The notes: generated from the sequence alone by a model not told the origin. DNA of 64,000 nt from CAZFUY01 sp964522445 (GCA_964522445.1 CAZFUY010000002.1:3501-67500); one strand, 5' to 3'; shown: positions 1-9,637, counted from the stretch's first letter. Translations and numbers: made by a program.

Positions 1-1
1 T

Positions 2-367
2 GAAGCACGTTTGTTCATATGGACTCCTGAACTTAAAGAAGTAATTGAACGAATAAACCAGCTAAAAAGGCCTAAGTTTACTGATCACTTTTTTGTCAAG
101 AGTAATGGAAAACCATTTATTGATGAAAACCTAGAGGTAAAAAACTTTAGTTACTGGTGGTCTAAAATAATGAAAAAAGCACTTAAAGAAACTTCATTAA
201 CGATTAGCTTTCAAGAAAAAGACATTCGAGCCAAGACTGCAACTGATGCAGATGATGATGGCCAGAATGCAACTGAAATTCTTGGGCACGAAGACTCAAG
301 AACTACTCGTATTTATCTGCGAGGAAAGCAAATAAAACGTGTAATGCCGTTTGTTAAAAAGGGGTGA
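2..367 (+). CDS. Tyrosine recombinase (phage integrase family), C-terminal part only
   Basis: The reading frame is open to the left window edge, so the N-terminal part lies outside. The visible ~121 residues match the catalytic C-terminus of tyrosine recombinases. There is an R-containing box (KDIRAKTA) where family members usually have HxxR, then LGHED and the tyrosine of RIYLRGK as probable nucleophile. A K replaces the first H of the HxxR box, which is seen in some phage-type integrases. The box-I arginine would lie upstream. These enzymes integrate or excise mobile DNA, and no cognate element is evident downstream, so this may be a remnant or the edge of an island to the left. The assignment to the family is fairly sure; activity is unknown. 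Confidence 0.75.
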   Translation, partial: EARLFIWTPELKEVIERINQLKRPKFTDHFFVKSNGKPFIDENLEVKNFSYWWSKIMKKALKETSLTISFQEKDIRAKTATDADDDGQNATEILGHEDSRTTRIYLRGKQIKRVMPFVKKG

Positions 368-497
368 ACAACAGTTCAATATATTAGATTGGTAGCTTGA
401 GGCTTTTCTAGACGCATGAGATGAATAAATATGCTGTTATGGAATTTAAATTTTGAATGTATTTAAGTCATGTAATCTTTATTAAATTAAAGCAAGA

Positions 498-815
498 ATG
501 ATAAACCCTACGCCTTACTGGAAAATACAAATATTACCTCATATGAAGATTTTACTATTTTTAAATTTTATAGAGGTGACTAAGTATCACAATGATACAA
601 ATCAGCAATTATTTTGTTGGTTTGCTATCGATGATACCCCTGGATTCTATCCAGATAATGCTCCTGTTTATTTGACCAATTCTGGTACTGGTTTTATTGA
701 AGAGGATATACTCAATCTAAATAAGATGATCACCGATCTATTACTGAAAAGCAGGAGCCAGTTAAAACAGCCCCATTATATTAGACAACTGTCTAATATA
801 ACGAGTATTTATTAA
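498..815 (+). CDS. Unrecognised small ORF (105 aa)
   Basis: This is an open frame of 105 codons after the integrase fragment, with no family I recognise. It has no signal peptide, membrane segment or cysteine pattern. The residue composition (ordinary mix with W, F, Y and P, plus an acidic stretch in the middle) does not rule out a real protein. There is no good Shine-Dalgarno sequence before the ATG; a second ATG at codon 16 is equally possible. It may be a degraded accessory gene next to the recombinase. Low confidence that it is translated. Confidence 0.3.
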   Translation: MINPTPYWKIQILPHMKILLFLNFIEVTKYHNDTNQQLFCWFAIDDTPGFYPDNAPVYLTNSGTGFIEEDILNLNKMITDLLLKSRSQLKQPHYIRQLSNITSIY

Positions 816-962
816 CAACAAAAAACACCAGACACCACTGCAACCAACTGTTTTAAAAGAAATAATTATTATTTTGAGGAGCATTTAGATTATAAGTGAA
901 GACAATTTTTTATTGCCTGTAACTATTGCATTCATAACCATAGCCTGTATCTTTCAGCAGCT

Positions 963-1700
963 ATGAGCAACTTCATTAAAGCGCCCAAAACATTATTACA
1001 TCCAACAGGCCGCGCACTGATAGATTTTAAAATGATACGCGATGGTGATCGTGTTTTGCTGGGGCTATCCGGCGGCAAGGATTCTCTTTCATTACTGCAT
1101 ATTCTTCATCACTTTCAGAAACACGCCCCCATACATTTTGACATTGCAGCAATTACTGTTGATCCCATGGCGGGTGATTTTGATCCTTCCCCCATGATTC
1201 CTTATCTCAAATCATTAGGTGTTGAATATCATTATCGTCGCGAACCAATTATGGATATGGCGAAGGAGCATATGGGCAAGCAATCTTACTGCGCATTTTG
1301 TTCGCGTATTAAACGCGGCATTATGTATAGCACTGCTCGAGAGCATAAGTTTAATGTCATTGCATTAGCCCAGCATTTAGATGACCTGGCTGAAAGTTTT
1401 CTAATGTCTGCATTTCACGGTGGTAAGCTGAAAACAATGAAAGCTCACTATATAAATGATGATGGAGATCTTAGAATCATACGACCACTGGTATATGTGC
1501 GAGAAAAACAAACACGTGATTTTGCAACACATGAAAACCTACCCATCATTCCAGACAGCTGCCCTGCCTGCTTCTCTATGCCGACTCAAAGGCAACATAT
1601 GAAAGAGCTACTGGCTAGTGAAGAAACTCAAAATACAACTTTATTCAAATCATTGCTTACTACACTTAAACCTCTTATGTCCGAAGGGTTACCTGAATAA
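963..1700 (+). CDS. TtcA-like PP-loop ATPase (tRNA 2-thiolation family)
   Basis: The 245-residue protein has the PP-loop SGGKDS at residues 36-41, which binds ATP and adenylates a base. A CAFC pair (C110, C113) and a later CPAC pair (C200, C203) match the positions of the iron-sulfur cysteines of TtcA, the enzyme that makes 2-thiocytidine-32 in tRNA. The flanking text (GDRVLLGLSGGKDS, SRIKRGIMY, IRPLVYVREK) also aligns with TtcA. It is shorter than E. coli TtcA (about 310 aa) because the C-terminal tail is missing. It stands alone between the accessory left end and a chemoreceptor. It could be a genuine TtcA or a paralog with another thiolation substrate. Confidence 0.8.
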   Translation: MSNFIKAPKTLLHPTGRALIDFKMIRDGDRVLLGLSGGKDSLSLLHILHHFQKHAPIHFDIAAITVDPMAGDFDPSPMIPYLKSLGVEYHYRREPIMDMAKEHMGKQSYCAFCSRIKRGIMYSTAREHKFNVIALAQHLDDLAESFLMSAFHGGKLKTMKAHYINDDGDLRIIRPLVYVREKQTRDFATHENLPIIPDSCPACFSMPTQRQHMKELLASEETQNTTLFKSLLTTLKPLMSEGLPE

Positions 1701-1721
1701 AATCAATAATTTATTCTAAAA

Positions 1722-1881
1722 GAGACCTTTGCACGAAACAAATCCCGTCATCCCGGTATGCTTTTAAGCTGGGATCTAGTGGCCTAAAGCTAGTAAATAT
1801 GCGAGATTCCTGCCAGAAACATGCAGGAATGACGATGAAATGGGTAACTATTAAAATAATTTTCTCTCGTGCAAAGGTCTC
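1722..1881. repeat. MITE-like element, copy 1 (160 bp)
   Basis: Terminal inverted repeats begin GAGACCTTTGCACGA and end TCGTGCAAAGGTCTC. They are flanked by the direct repeat TAAAA (1717-1721 and 1882-1886), consistent with a target-site duplication. No ORF is inside. The interior differs from copies 2 and 3. It holds a second, imperfect palindrome (about 1746-1834) of the type CGTCATCCCGG ... GGAATGACG, so this copy may contain a nested repeat. It occupies half of the 332-base gap before the chemoreceptor gene; the rest of that gap shows no recognisable promoter motif. Confidence 0.8.
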
Positions 1882-2032
1882 TAAAAATATTTTAGTGGAA
1901 TATTTCTCTTTGCTTCATTGAATGTCACTAATAGCAAACTATACTTGTTCGATGGACTATTAAGGCTTAAACAGGAATTAAAGAGTATTTTCTAATTAAA
2001 TACTTACAGCTGTAACCTTTTAAGAGACCAAC

Positions 2033-4066
2033 ATGTTTAACTCAACTGTACTAACGCCTGGCATAGCACTAATAAATCGACTTAGTTTTCCTGCTAAATT
2101 TGCACTTATATTTATTCTTTTTCTAATTCCAATCATCTACGTTTCTTTCTCCTCATATACAGATCATCAGGTAGAAATAGATAAAACAATCAAAGAAGAA
2201 ATTGGTATTAAATATATCGCCGCTGTGCGCCCATTATTTGAACATATGGCACAAACCCGCGGCATGACCAATGCTTATCTCAATGGCAATACAGCTTTCA
2301 GGGAAAAAATTGAAAAGAAACGCCAGCTAGTAAAGCAGGAATTAGACACATTATTGACCATTGAGTCTAATCTCAACCATATACTTCATATGGATGGTTC
2401 TGCACAGAAGATACAGCGAGACTGGCATAAATTAATGAATGAAGCGTTTAACATGCAGGCACAGACTGCATTTATAGCTCATACCAAAATTATTGAACAA
2501 GTTTTAGATTTGTTAAGTCAGGCACTTGTTCAATCCAGTTTATTTCTAGACTCCAGGGTTGACAGCAATTTACTGATCAAGTCAATTGGCCTACTTATGC
2601 CAACCCTGGCAGAAAACATGGGCAAGGCTCGTGGATTAGGTGCTGGGGTTGCTGCCAAAGGTGAATTTTCACCTGATACATTTATAAAACTAACTCGTTT
2701 TGTTGAGACAATTAATAATGCAAAAAAAAGATTAGAACACGCTTACCAGGAAGCACTTAACTACAACCCTGCATTATCCACACAATTAGAAAAACCTTTT
2801 AACAATGCAATTAATTTAGTAAATTCGTTTACAGAAATAACTTACAACAAATTACTAAAACCTGAAAACATACAGGTTAATTCAACTGAATATTTTGAAA
2901 CGGGCACTAAAGCCATTTCATCAATACTAATTTTATACGACACATCCCTGCCTGTATTAGACAACCTGTTACTCAAACGCTCTAAATATTTAACTAATAA
3001 CATTACATACAACTTATTAACTGATGCTATTTTTCTGATTGCTGTACTTTATTTATTTGCCGCATTTTACAGCAGCATAATGTTATCTATTTCAAAATTA
3101 AAAGCTGCGGCAGGCTCATTATCTAATGGTGATTTCACTATTACTGTAGATATTGAATCTCGTGATGAAATGCAAACAGTTGCTGAACATATGAATGCAA
3201 TGATTGAGAAAAATAAGGCCCTTGTATCACAGGTTATAAGCGCAGCCAACCAGGTCGTTAATTCAGCAAATAATAGCGCAACCACATCACACAAAACACA
3301 GAAAGGCATTAGCGAACAAAATATGCAAATCGATATGGTTGCTACTGCAATGAATGAAATGACAGCCACTGTTGCCGAAGTAGCAAGTAATGCTGCAAGT
3401 GCTTCTGATGCCACAAGGGATGCAAGTTCTGAAGCCGCTAATGGTCATAAAATTGTTAACAACACCATCAACTCCATTAACAAACTATCAAATGAGGTCG
3501 GCAATGCAACCTCTGTCATTAAAAAATTAGAATCAGATAGCGAAAGTATTGGCTCAGTACTTGATGTAATTCGTAGCATTGCAGAACAAACAAATTTACT
3601 GGCATTAAATGCAGCGATTGAAGCAGCACGTGCTGGCGAACAGGGCAGAGGCTTTGCAGTTGTTGCCGATGAGGTAAGAACTTTAGCTAGCCGCACCCAG
3701 GCTTCTACCGAAGAAATTCAACAAATGATTGAATTATTACAGGAAGGTACGCGTAATGCAGTATCTGTAATGGAAAAAGGAAATGAACAAACACAGGAAT
3801 CAGTATCACATGCAGCCGAAGCAGGAAAAGCACTTAATGCTATTACTGCTGCTGTTGATCATATTAGTTTGATGAACGAACAAATAGCAAGTGCCGCTGA
3901 AGAACAAACCAGTGTAGCTGAAGAAATTAATCGCAATATAATTAATGTCAGCAATATTTCTAACGAAACAGCTGAAGGAGCAGACCAGACAGCTGAAAGC
4001 AGCGAGACACTACGAACTGTTGCAAATCAACTACATAATTTAGTGGGCGGATTTAAAGTCAATTAA
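2033..4066 (+). CDS. Methyl-accepting chemotaxis protein
   Basis: This is a 677-residue transmembrane chemoreceptor that signals to CheA/CheW. A first membrane segment lies at about residues 22-42, followed by a ~285-residue periplasmic sensor region. The second membrane segment is at about 330-352, then HAMP (~353-405) and the long coiled-coil signalling domain. The invariant hairpin tip is intact ([19 protein letters not shown], from about residue 518). The sensor part contains [20 protein letters not shown], reminiscent of nitrate/nitrite-sensing NIT-type helices, but that is only a resemblance. No che genes lie nearby, so it is an orphan receptor. The ligand is unknown. Confidence 0.95.
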   Translation: MFNSTVLTPGIALINRLSFPAKFALIFILFLIPIIYVSFSSYTDHQVEIDKTIKEEIGIKYIAAVRPLFEHMAQTRGMTNAYLNGNTAFREKIEKKRQLVKQELDTLLTIESNLNHILHMDGSAQKIQRDWHKLMNEAFNMQAQTAFIAHTKIIEQVLDLLSQALVQSSLFLDSRVDSNLLIKSIGLLMPTLAENMGKARGLGAGVAAKGEFSPDTFIKLTRFVETINNAKKRLEHAYQEALNYNPALSTQLEKPFNNAINLVNSFTEITYNKLLKPENIQVNSTEYFETGTKAISSILILYDTSLPVLDNLLLKRSKYLTNNITYNLLTDAIFLIAVLYLFAAFYSSIMLSISKLKAAAGSLSNGDFTITVDIESRDEMQTVAEHMNAMIEKNKALVSQVISAANQVVNSANNSATTSHKTQKGISEQNMQIDMVATAMNEMTATVAEVASNAASASDATRDASSEAANGHKIVNNTINSINKLSNEVGNATSVIKKLESDSESIGSVLDVIRSIAEQTNLLALNAAIEAARAGEQGRGFAVVADEVRTLASRTQASTEEIQQMIELLQEGTRNAVSVMEKGNEQTQESVSHAAEAGKALNAITAAVDHISLMNEQIASAAEEQTSVAEEINRNIINVSNISNETAEGADQTAESSETLRTVANQLHNLVGGFKVN

Positions 4067-4168
4067 ACTCAACAACTATGAACTGAAAGTCCATAGGTTG
4101 CTTTAATAACGATTAAAAATCATTTTACTAGCATCAAAAAAATCTCAAATTCTAAAATACTTTTATTC

Positions 4169-4240
4169 TGTCATCCCGAGCACAGTCGAGGGATCTGGCA
4201 TTGCAAAGATCAAGACCCCTCGACTGCACTCGGGATGACA
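4169..4240. repeat. Palindromic intergenic repeat
   Basis: This is an imperfect inverted repeat starting TGTCATCCCGAG and ending CTCGGGATGACA. The arms continue through CAGTCGAGGG and CCCTCGACTG around a short centre. It lies between the convergent chemoreceptor and cytochrome b561 genes, where it could act as a bidirectional transcription barrier. Sequences of this CGTCATCCCGAG type are common dispersed repeats in proteobacteria. The first MITE copy contains a related palindrome. Confidence 0.75.
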
Positions 4241-4312
4241 TAAAAACACTAAAGTCTTGCACTAAAAGTGCGTAGTTTTAACTAGCATACTGAAACAATA
4301 AAACTTATTGCA

Positions 4313-4861
4313 TTATAAACCAGACATTCTTTTTAATGTTCTATCTTTATTAATTAAGTGATGTTTAATGGCGACAAAGCCGTGAAATAAAACAAAGCCA
4401 ATTAAGATACTGGCTATGATTAAATGCATAATACCAGCAATATCTTCCTGGCTTTCAAAACCATAAAAAACAGCAGGCACTTTAAAAACACCAAACACAT
4501 CAATTGAATAAGCATCAGCAGTAGAAACAAGATATCCCGTAAACATAACCACAATCAATAAAAAATAAAGTGCAGCATGCATGAATCGAGCAGCTTTAAT
4601 TTCAAAAGCTGTATACTCATTTAATGGATCAGGTATTTCACCTGCATTACGCCAGATTATTCTTAATCCTGTAAATAAAAACAAAACCACACCAATACTT
4701 TTATGTAAAAAAGGTGCCTCTCTATACCATTCATCATAATAAGTTAAATCCACCATCCACAAACCAAGGACAAATAAACCTGTTACAGTGAAAAACGTAA
4801 TCCAGTGAAAAAAAATACTGCCCCATCCCCATCTATCTTTTGTATTTTTTAAAAACACCAT
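4313..4861 (-). CDS. Cytochrome b561 family protein (CybB-like)
   Basis: The 182-residue integral membrane protein has four predicted helices and histidines placed as in bacterial cytochrome b561 (H19, H53, H95, H146/H160). In that family these bind two b haems and move electrons from quinol, for example to reduce superoxide or partner enzymes. The conserved opening (WGWGSIFFHW) and LHKSIGV support the family. It is a single gene on the minus strand, separated from the acyltransferase by ~50 bases. The electron acceptor is not indicated by context. Confidence 0.88.
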   Translation of the reverse strand: MVFLKNTKDRWGWGSIFFHWITFFTVTGLFVLGLWMVDLTYYDEWYREAPFLHKSIGVVLFLFTGLRIIWRNAGEIPDPLNEYTAFEIKAARFMHAALYFLLIVVMFTGYLVSTADAYSIDVFGVFKVPAVFYGFESQEDIAGIMHLIIASILIGFVLFHGFVAIKHHLINKDRTLKRMSGL

Positions 4862-4910
4862 TTACTTTTTAATCCTGGTATTGTTTGCTGCTTACTGATT
4901 AACATGAAAT

Positions 4911-5867
4911 TTAATAGAACCTGTCTTCACCTTCAGGCCGTGTTCTAAATAATTTAAGCGTCCAGAAATACTGTGCGGGACAAATTCTAACTGTTTCCTC
5001 AATTGCTTTATTCATTCGGATTGTGTCTTTTTTATCATCGCCTGAAGGAAAATCTTTTAATGCCGGCAAAATATGGATAATGTATTTATGCTGTTTCTCA
5101 TCATAACAACTGATACAGGGCAATACATCTGCATTACAGGTTTTTGCCAAACGACCTAATACGGGAATAGTGGCTTTTTGCTCACCAAAAAAAGGCACAA
5201 AAATCGAGCGATCCTTACCCAGATCCTCATCCGGTAAATAAAACATAACCTGCCCTGCACGCACATCTTTAATAATAGGACGCAGGCCAGCTTCACGTGT
5301 ATATATGATTGTACCAAATCGTGTGCGGCATTTTGCCACCAACCAGTTGGTAACTTTATTTTTCATTAATTTAAACGGCCCAGAAATGGGATAACGCATG
5401 GTTATAGCTGAAACTGCTGCTTCGAGACCTACACTATGACTGGTCATAACAATAACAGATCGTCCTGCTTTCTGGCTTTGTTCTATATACTGCTGACCTT
5501 TTATAATAATCCTTTTTTTAAGCATGAATTTTGGCGCCCACCAAAATAGCCCATAATGCAAAATGCTTCGTGTCTGCGCACGAAAATTTTGTTTTAATAG
5601 TTTATTGCGTTGCTGTTGGTTAATATCAGGAAAACAGAGTTCAATATTTTTACGTGCTATACGTCTACGCTTAGCATTTATATTTCGGGCTAAATCACCT
5701 AAAATATTACCTGTAAAATCAGTTAGCTTTGCAGGCAGAAGCATAAAGATAAACAGCATAAAAACAGCAAGCCATGTCAGCCAGTAGGTCGGCCTCAGAA
5801 ATTCTGCTTCAAATTTTGCTTTATATATTAAAGAACTTTGTCCCGCTATTTTTTTTACTGCTGCCAT
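4911..5867 (-). CDS. Lipid A late acyltransferase (LpxL/HtrB family)
   Basis: The 318-residue inner-membrane enzyme transfers a secondary acyl chain to Kdo2-lipid A. One N-terminal membrane anchor is seen at about residues 28-46. The catalytic HX4E motif is H144-SVGL-E149. The family block YLPDEDLGKDRSIFVPFFG is present at about 210-228. Its ATG overlaps the stop of the upstream methyltransferase (TAATG), so it is the third gene of a trkH - methyltransferase - acyltransferase operon. Whether it uses laurate, myristate or another acyl-ACP cannot be told. Confidence 0.9.
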   Translation of the reverse strand: MAAVKKIAGQSSLIYKAKFEAEFLRPTYWLTWLAVFMLFIFMLLPAKLTDFTGNILGDLARNINAKRRRIARKNIELCFPDINQQQRNKLLKQNFRAQTRSILHYGLFWWAPKFMLKKRIIIKGQQYIEQSQKAGRSVIVMTSHSVGLEAAVSAITMRYPISGPFKLMKNKVTNWLVAKCRTRFGTIIYTREAGLRPIIKDVRAGQVMFYLPDEDLGKDRSIFVPFFGEQKATIPVLGRLAKTCNADVLPCISCYDEKQHKYIIHILPALKDFPSGDDKKDTIRMNKAIEETVRICPAQYFWTLKLFRTRPEGEDRFY

Positions 5868-6430
5868 TATTTTTTTGCGGCCACTAATAATGCCTGATCT
5901 CTAATCCCTGTTTGCTGATCACCATATTTCTGATCTTCGCGGTAATATAATATTTCCATGTCCGAAAAAAACTTTAATAACTCACCATGGCAAAACCGAT
6001 ATTCTGGATTTGAAGGACCACAATCATCGAGTTGCTCACCACTAAATGTCTGGTAAAATAATAAACCTTCTGGCTTTAAAAGTTTTTTTATATTATCTAA
6101 TGAGGAACGATGCAAAAAGAAACAGGCTGTCACAATATCAAACTGTTCTGTAATTAACAGGTTATTTTCTAAATCACGCACTTCTGCTTTTATATTTAAT
6201 AAATATTGATCACTATATTGTTGTATTTTATTAATTGCAATTTTTGATTGATCCCATGCAGTAACATCAAAGTTTCTATGGGCCAACCAACATCCATTAG
6301 CCGCAAGACCACAGGCATAATCTAATGCTTTTCCAGTCTCTGGCAATAAATGGCTATTACTGATTAATACATCTGCCGGTGTTTGTTCTGCAACTTCTCT
6401 TGTTAAATAATGACGATCCCAATCAGGCAT
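5867..6430 (-). CDS. Class I SAM-dependent methyltransferase
   Basis: This is a 187-residue protein starting at MPDWDRHY. The frame is open 29 codons further upstream, but the ATG at 6430 has GGAGGA just before it and overlaps the trkH stop as TAATG, so I prefer this start. The SAM-binding motif I is ALDYACGLAANG, followed by an acidic residue in WDQS, and FDIVTACFFLHR is the motif IV region. The overall layout resembles TehB-type or small-molecule thiol/metalloid methyltransferases. Substrate unknown; the coupling to trkH and a lipid A gene does not clarify it. Confidence 0.82.
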   Translation of the reverse strand: MPDWDRHYLTREVAEQTPADVLISNSHLLPETGKALDYACGLAANGCWLAHRNFDVTAWDQSKIAINKIQQYSDQYLLNIKAEVRDLENNLLITEQFDIVTACFFLHRSSLDNIKKLLKPEGLLFYQTFSGEQLDDCGPSNPEYRFCHGELLKFFSDMEILYYREDQKYGDQQTGIRDQALLVAAKK

Positions 6431-7881
6431 TATTTCCTCCAGAAAGCTGGCGTAAATAAAACCAGCAGTGTAAATACTTCTAAACGCCCCATTAGCATAG
6501 AGATACACAAAGTCCATTTTACAAAATCTGTCATGCCTGCATAGTTAGCACCAACATCACCCAGGCCTGGCCCAAGATTATTCATTGTGGCAGCAACAGC
6601 CGAAAAAGATGTTACCTGATCAAGACCACTAGCCATAAGCAATAACATCAGGAAAACAAATACTGCAACATAGGCTGCAAAAAAACCCCACACGGCATCA
6701 ATAACAGAATCAGAAACAGGTGTCTTACCAATTTTTACAACAATTTGTGCATTAGGATGAATTAAACGCATCATTTCACGCGCGCCCTGTTTAAACAATA
6801 ACAGCACGCGAATAACTTTCATGCCACCGCCTGTTGATCCTGCACAACCACCAATGAAACTGGTAAACAATAATAGCACTGGTAAAAAACCTGGCCATAA
6901 ATAAAATTCTGATGTTGCAAAACCAGTTGTTGTTCCAATTGATACAGCATGAAACACACCTTGCAGCAAGGCCTCTTCCATATTATAAACAGCGCCCGTT
7001 AAATAAAGATAAGAAACACAAATTGCTGCAACAAGAAAAAGCACACGCATATATGTTACAAACTCTGTATCTGATGTATAGGTTTTTAAATTCCATTTTC
7101 TAAAAGCAACAAAATGCAGGCCGAAGTTAACTCCTCCCAATAGCATAAATACAACGGCAACCGCTTCAATCCAGTGATTATTAAAATAACCAATGCTTGC
7201 ATCATGAGTTGAAAAACCACCAATGGCTACTGTTGAAAAGCTATGCGCTATCGCATCAAATAAACTCATTCCTGCAAACCAGTAAGCTACCGCACATGCA
7301 ACGGTTAAGCTCAGGTAGATATACCAGAGTGCTTTTGCCGTTTCTGTAATCCGTGGCGTTAATTTATTATCTTTAATAGGCCCAGGTGTTTCTGCACGAT
7401 AAAGCTGCATGCCTCCTATGCCAAGCATTGGTAAGACAGCAACGGCTAAAACAATAATTCCCATACCTCCCAGCCACTGTAATTCCTGTCGATAAAACAA
7501 AATCGAATGAGGCATATTGTCAAGGCCAGTTAATACCGTTGCCCCTGTCGTTGTTAGTGCAGACACAGATTCAAAAACAGCGTCAGCCAACTGAATATTT
7601 AACTGTTCATATAATAAAAATGGTACAGAGCCTGAAGCGCCCAACACAAACCAGAACATTACAACAACAACAAAGCCATCTCGCAAACGCAAATCCTGCC
7701 TTACGTTTCTAACCGGTAGCCACAGAAACAACCCCATACCCAACAGTAAAATATAACTATATAAAAAGGCATCACTTGCACCTTCCTGATACCAGAGATC
7801 AATTAATAATGGCGGCAATGAAGTGATGCTGAATAGCATCAATAATATTCCAGTAATTCTTTGTATGACTTTAAAATTCAC
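6430..7881 (-). CDS. trkH: Trk potassium uptake channel subunit TrkH
   Basis: The 483-residue membrane protein is the K+-translocating subunit that works with the cytoplasmic TrkA. It has four M1-P-M2 repeats with filter-like stretches such as TTTGATVLTG, TVAIGGFSTHD, TTTGFATSEF and MNNLGPGLGDVG. GGCAGSTGGGMKV is a typical TrkH signature. Length is normal for the family. It is the first gene of a three-gene minus-strand operon; trkA lies 105 bases upstream on the same strand, in a likely common locus. Confidence 0.95.
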   Translation of the reverse strand: MNFKVIQRITGILLMLFSITSLPPLLIDLWYQEGASDAFLYSYILLLGMGLFLWLPVRNVRQDLRLRDGFVVVVMFWFVLGASGSVPFLLYEQLNIQLADAVFESVSALTTTGATVLTGLDNMPHSILFYRQELQWLGGMGIIVLAVAVLPMLGIGGMQLYRAETPGPIKDNKLTPRITETAKALWYIYLSLTVACAVAYWFAGMSLFDAIAHSFSTVAIGGFSTHDASIGYFNNHWIEAVAVVFMLLGGVNFGLHFVAFRKWNLKTYTSDTEFVTYMRVLFLVAAICVSYLYLTGAVYNMEEALLQGVFHAVSIGTTTGFATSEFYLWPGFLPVLLLFTSFIGGCAGSTGGGMKVIRVLLLFKQGAREMMRLIHPNAQIVVKIGKTPVSDSVIDAVWGFFAAYVAVFVFLMLLLMASGLDQVTSFSAVAATMNNLGPGLGDVGANYAGMTDFVKWTLCISMLMGRLEVFTLLVLFTPAFWRK

Positions 7882-7985
7882 TGTCTTATTTTTTAGCCTG
7901 GATTAATCTGTTTTGATTTTAGCATAGGACTGTTGATGAGTTGCTTCAGCTCTAAGCCGACAACTTATTAATCCAGATTTAAAGC

Positions 7986-9362
7986 TTAAATAAATGTAAC
8001 GCCAACCTGAAACATTCGTTCTACTTCATGAATTTTTGATTTATCAACAAGAAACAACACCACATGATCTTCAGCTTCGATTACGGTATCGTGATGAGCA
8101 ATAATAACTTCTTTACCTCGCACTATTGCGCCAATTGTTGTACCTCCTGGCAATTCTATATCTTCAAGTTTATGCCCCACAACTTTTGAAGTATTTTCAT
8201 CGCCATGAGCAATCGCTTCAATTGCTTCAGCCGCACCTCGACGTAACGAATGAACAGCAACAACATCGCCTCGACGCACATGCGTTAACAACGCACCAAT
8301 AGTCACCTGCTCTGGTGAAATAGCGACATCAATAGCCTCCTGACTTTCCATTAAATCAACGTAAGCTGGTCGATTAATTAATGACATAACTTTACGCGTG
8401 CCAAGACGCTTGGCTAACATTGCTGAAAGTATATTCGCTTCATCATCATTGGTGACAGAACAGAAAATATCCATGCTATCAATATTTTCTTCTAATAATA
8501 ATTCTTCATTAGCAGAATCACCGAGCAAGACAACGGTCTTAGATAGCGTTTGTGATAATTCACGCGCACGTTCTGGATTACATTCCAGTATTTTAACCTG
8601 ATGCCTTTTTTCCAGTCGTTCTGCCAGACGTTTACCAATATTACCGCCGCCAGCAATAATAATACGCTTGTTCTTTTTATCAACTCGGCGCAGTTCTTTT
8701 ATAACTGCACGTATATGTTCACGCGCTGCAATGAAAAATACTTCATCGCCAGCCTCAACGACAGTATTAGCCATTGGAATAATAGCTCGCCCTCGTCGAT
8801 AAATTGCAGCAACACGCGTATCAATATTGGGCATATGCTTGCGTAACTCCTGAAGCTCATGCCCCACCAATGGACCACCAAAGTAGGCTCTTAAACCAAC
8901 CAGCACCACTTTACCATCCGCAAAATCCAGCACCTGTAAAGCACCTGGATATTCGATAATATTGCTGATGTAGTTAGTAACAAGTTCTTCTGGGCTGATT
9001 AAAACATCGATAGGAAGCGCGTTACCTATAAACAACTCATTGTGCTTAAGGTACTCAGCAGAGCGAATACGGGCAATTTTTGTGGGTGTGTGATGTAGCG
9101 TCCAGGCAACCTGACATGCCACCATATTGGTTTCATCACTGTTAGTCACAGCGATCAACATATCAGCATCTTCAACGCCTGCCTGTTCCAGAATATTGGG
9201 ATGAGCCGCATTGCCCGCTACTGTCTGTATATCCAGACGATCACGCAATTCATGTAGCAGATCGACTTTGGAATCAACCAGCGTTATATCATTGGCCTCA
9301 GATGCCAGATTAGCTGCAACTGACGAGCCTACCTGACCTGCGCCTAAAATCAGTATTTTCAT
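7986..9362 (-). CDS. trkA: Trk potassium transport regulatory subunit TrkA
   Basis: The 458-residue cytoplasmic regulator has two RCK_N/RCK_C units. The first Rossmann motif is ILGAGQVGSSVA at the N-terminus and the second is IIAGGGNIGKRLAERL in the middle. TrkA binds NAD(H) and nucleotides and gates TrkH. Length matches E. coli TrkA (458 aa). In Pseudomonas trkA is next to rsmB; here a cytochrome gene and a MITE copy lie between them. Confidence 0.96.
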   Translation of the reverse strand: MKILILGAGQVGSSVAANLASEANDITLVDSKVDLLHELRDRLDIQTVAGNAAHPNILEQAGVEDADMLIAVTNSDETNMVACQVAWTLHHTPTKIARIRSAEYLKHNELFIGNALPIDVLISPEELVTNYISNIIEYPGALQVLDFADGKVVLVGLRAYFGGPLVGHELQELRKHMPNIDTRVAAIYRRGRAIIPMANTVVEAGDEVFFIAAREHIRAVIKELRRVDKKNKRIIIAGGGNIGKRLAERLEKRHQVKILECNPERARELSQTLSKTVVLLGDSANEELLLEENIDSMDIFCSVTNDDEANILSAMLAKRLGTRKVMSLINRPAYVDLMESQEAIDVAISPEQVTIGALLTHVRRGDVVAVHSLRRGAAEAIEAIAHGDENTSKVVGHKLEDIELPGGTTIGAIVRGKEVIIAHHDTVIEAEDHVVLFLVDKSKIHEVERMFQVGVTFI

Positions 9363-9463
9363 TACTGCATATTCTTTGTTTTACTTTGCGCGAAGTTTAC
9401 GCCTTTCACGCATAGATTCCAGTATGAATTAACCAGATAGATCAACAAGTATTGTTTTAAATA

Positions 9464-9621
9464 GAGACCTTTGCACGATACAGGCGCGATATATAAATTT
9501 GGCTATTATTGACTGATTGAGGCAGGAAACGAAGTTAATATCTGAATATCGGCAAGTTTTCTAACAAAAAGCAGGCGAATTTTATCCGTTGTTATTCGTG
9601 AATGTATCGTGCAAAGGTCTC
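9464..9621. repeat. MITE-like element, copy 2 (158 bp)
   Basis: The ends are GAGACCTTTGCACGATA and TATCGTGCAAAGGTCTC, flanked by a TAAATA direct repeat (9458-9463 and 9622-9627). The interior shares ACTGATTGAGGCAGGAAAC and GCAAGTTTTCTAAC blocks with copy 3, so these two are clearly the same family. There is no ORF. It fills most of the 275-base gap between trkA and the multihaem cytochrome gene. Confidence 0.88.
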
Positions 9622-9637
9622 TAAATACGAATACAGT

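Noticed and set aside
368..962. Possible tRNA or attachment site near the integrase
   Set aside because: No cloverleaf or TTCGA-type arm was recognised, and no matching direct repeat was seen.
3067..3696. Minus-strand ORFs opposite the chemoreceptor
   Set aside because: They are shadows of the Ala-rich signalling domain with no separate signals.
7898..7975. CTGGATTAA / TTAATCCAG inverted repeat between trkH and trkA
   Set aside because: The arms are only 9 bp with a 60-base loop; a similar word occurs near 12600, so it is probably chance AT-rich sequence.
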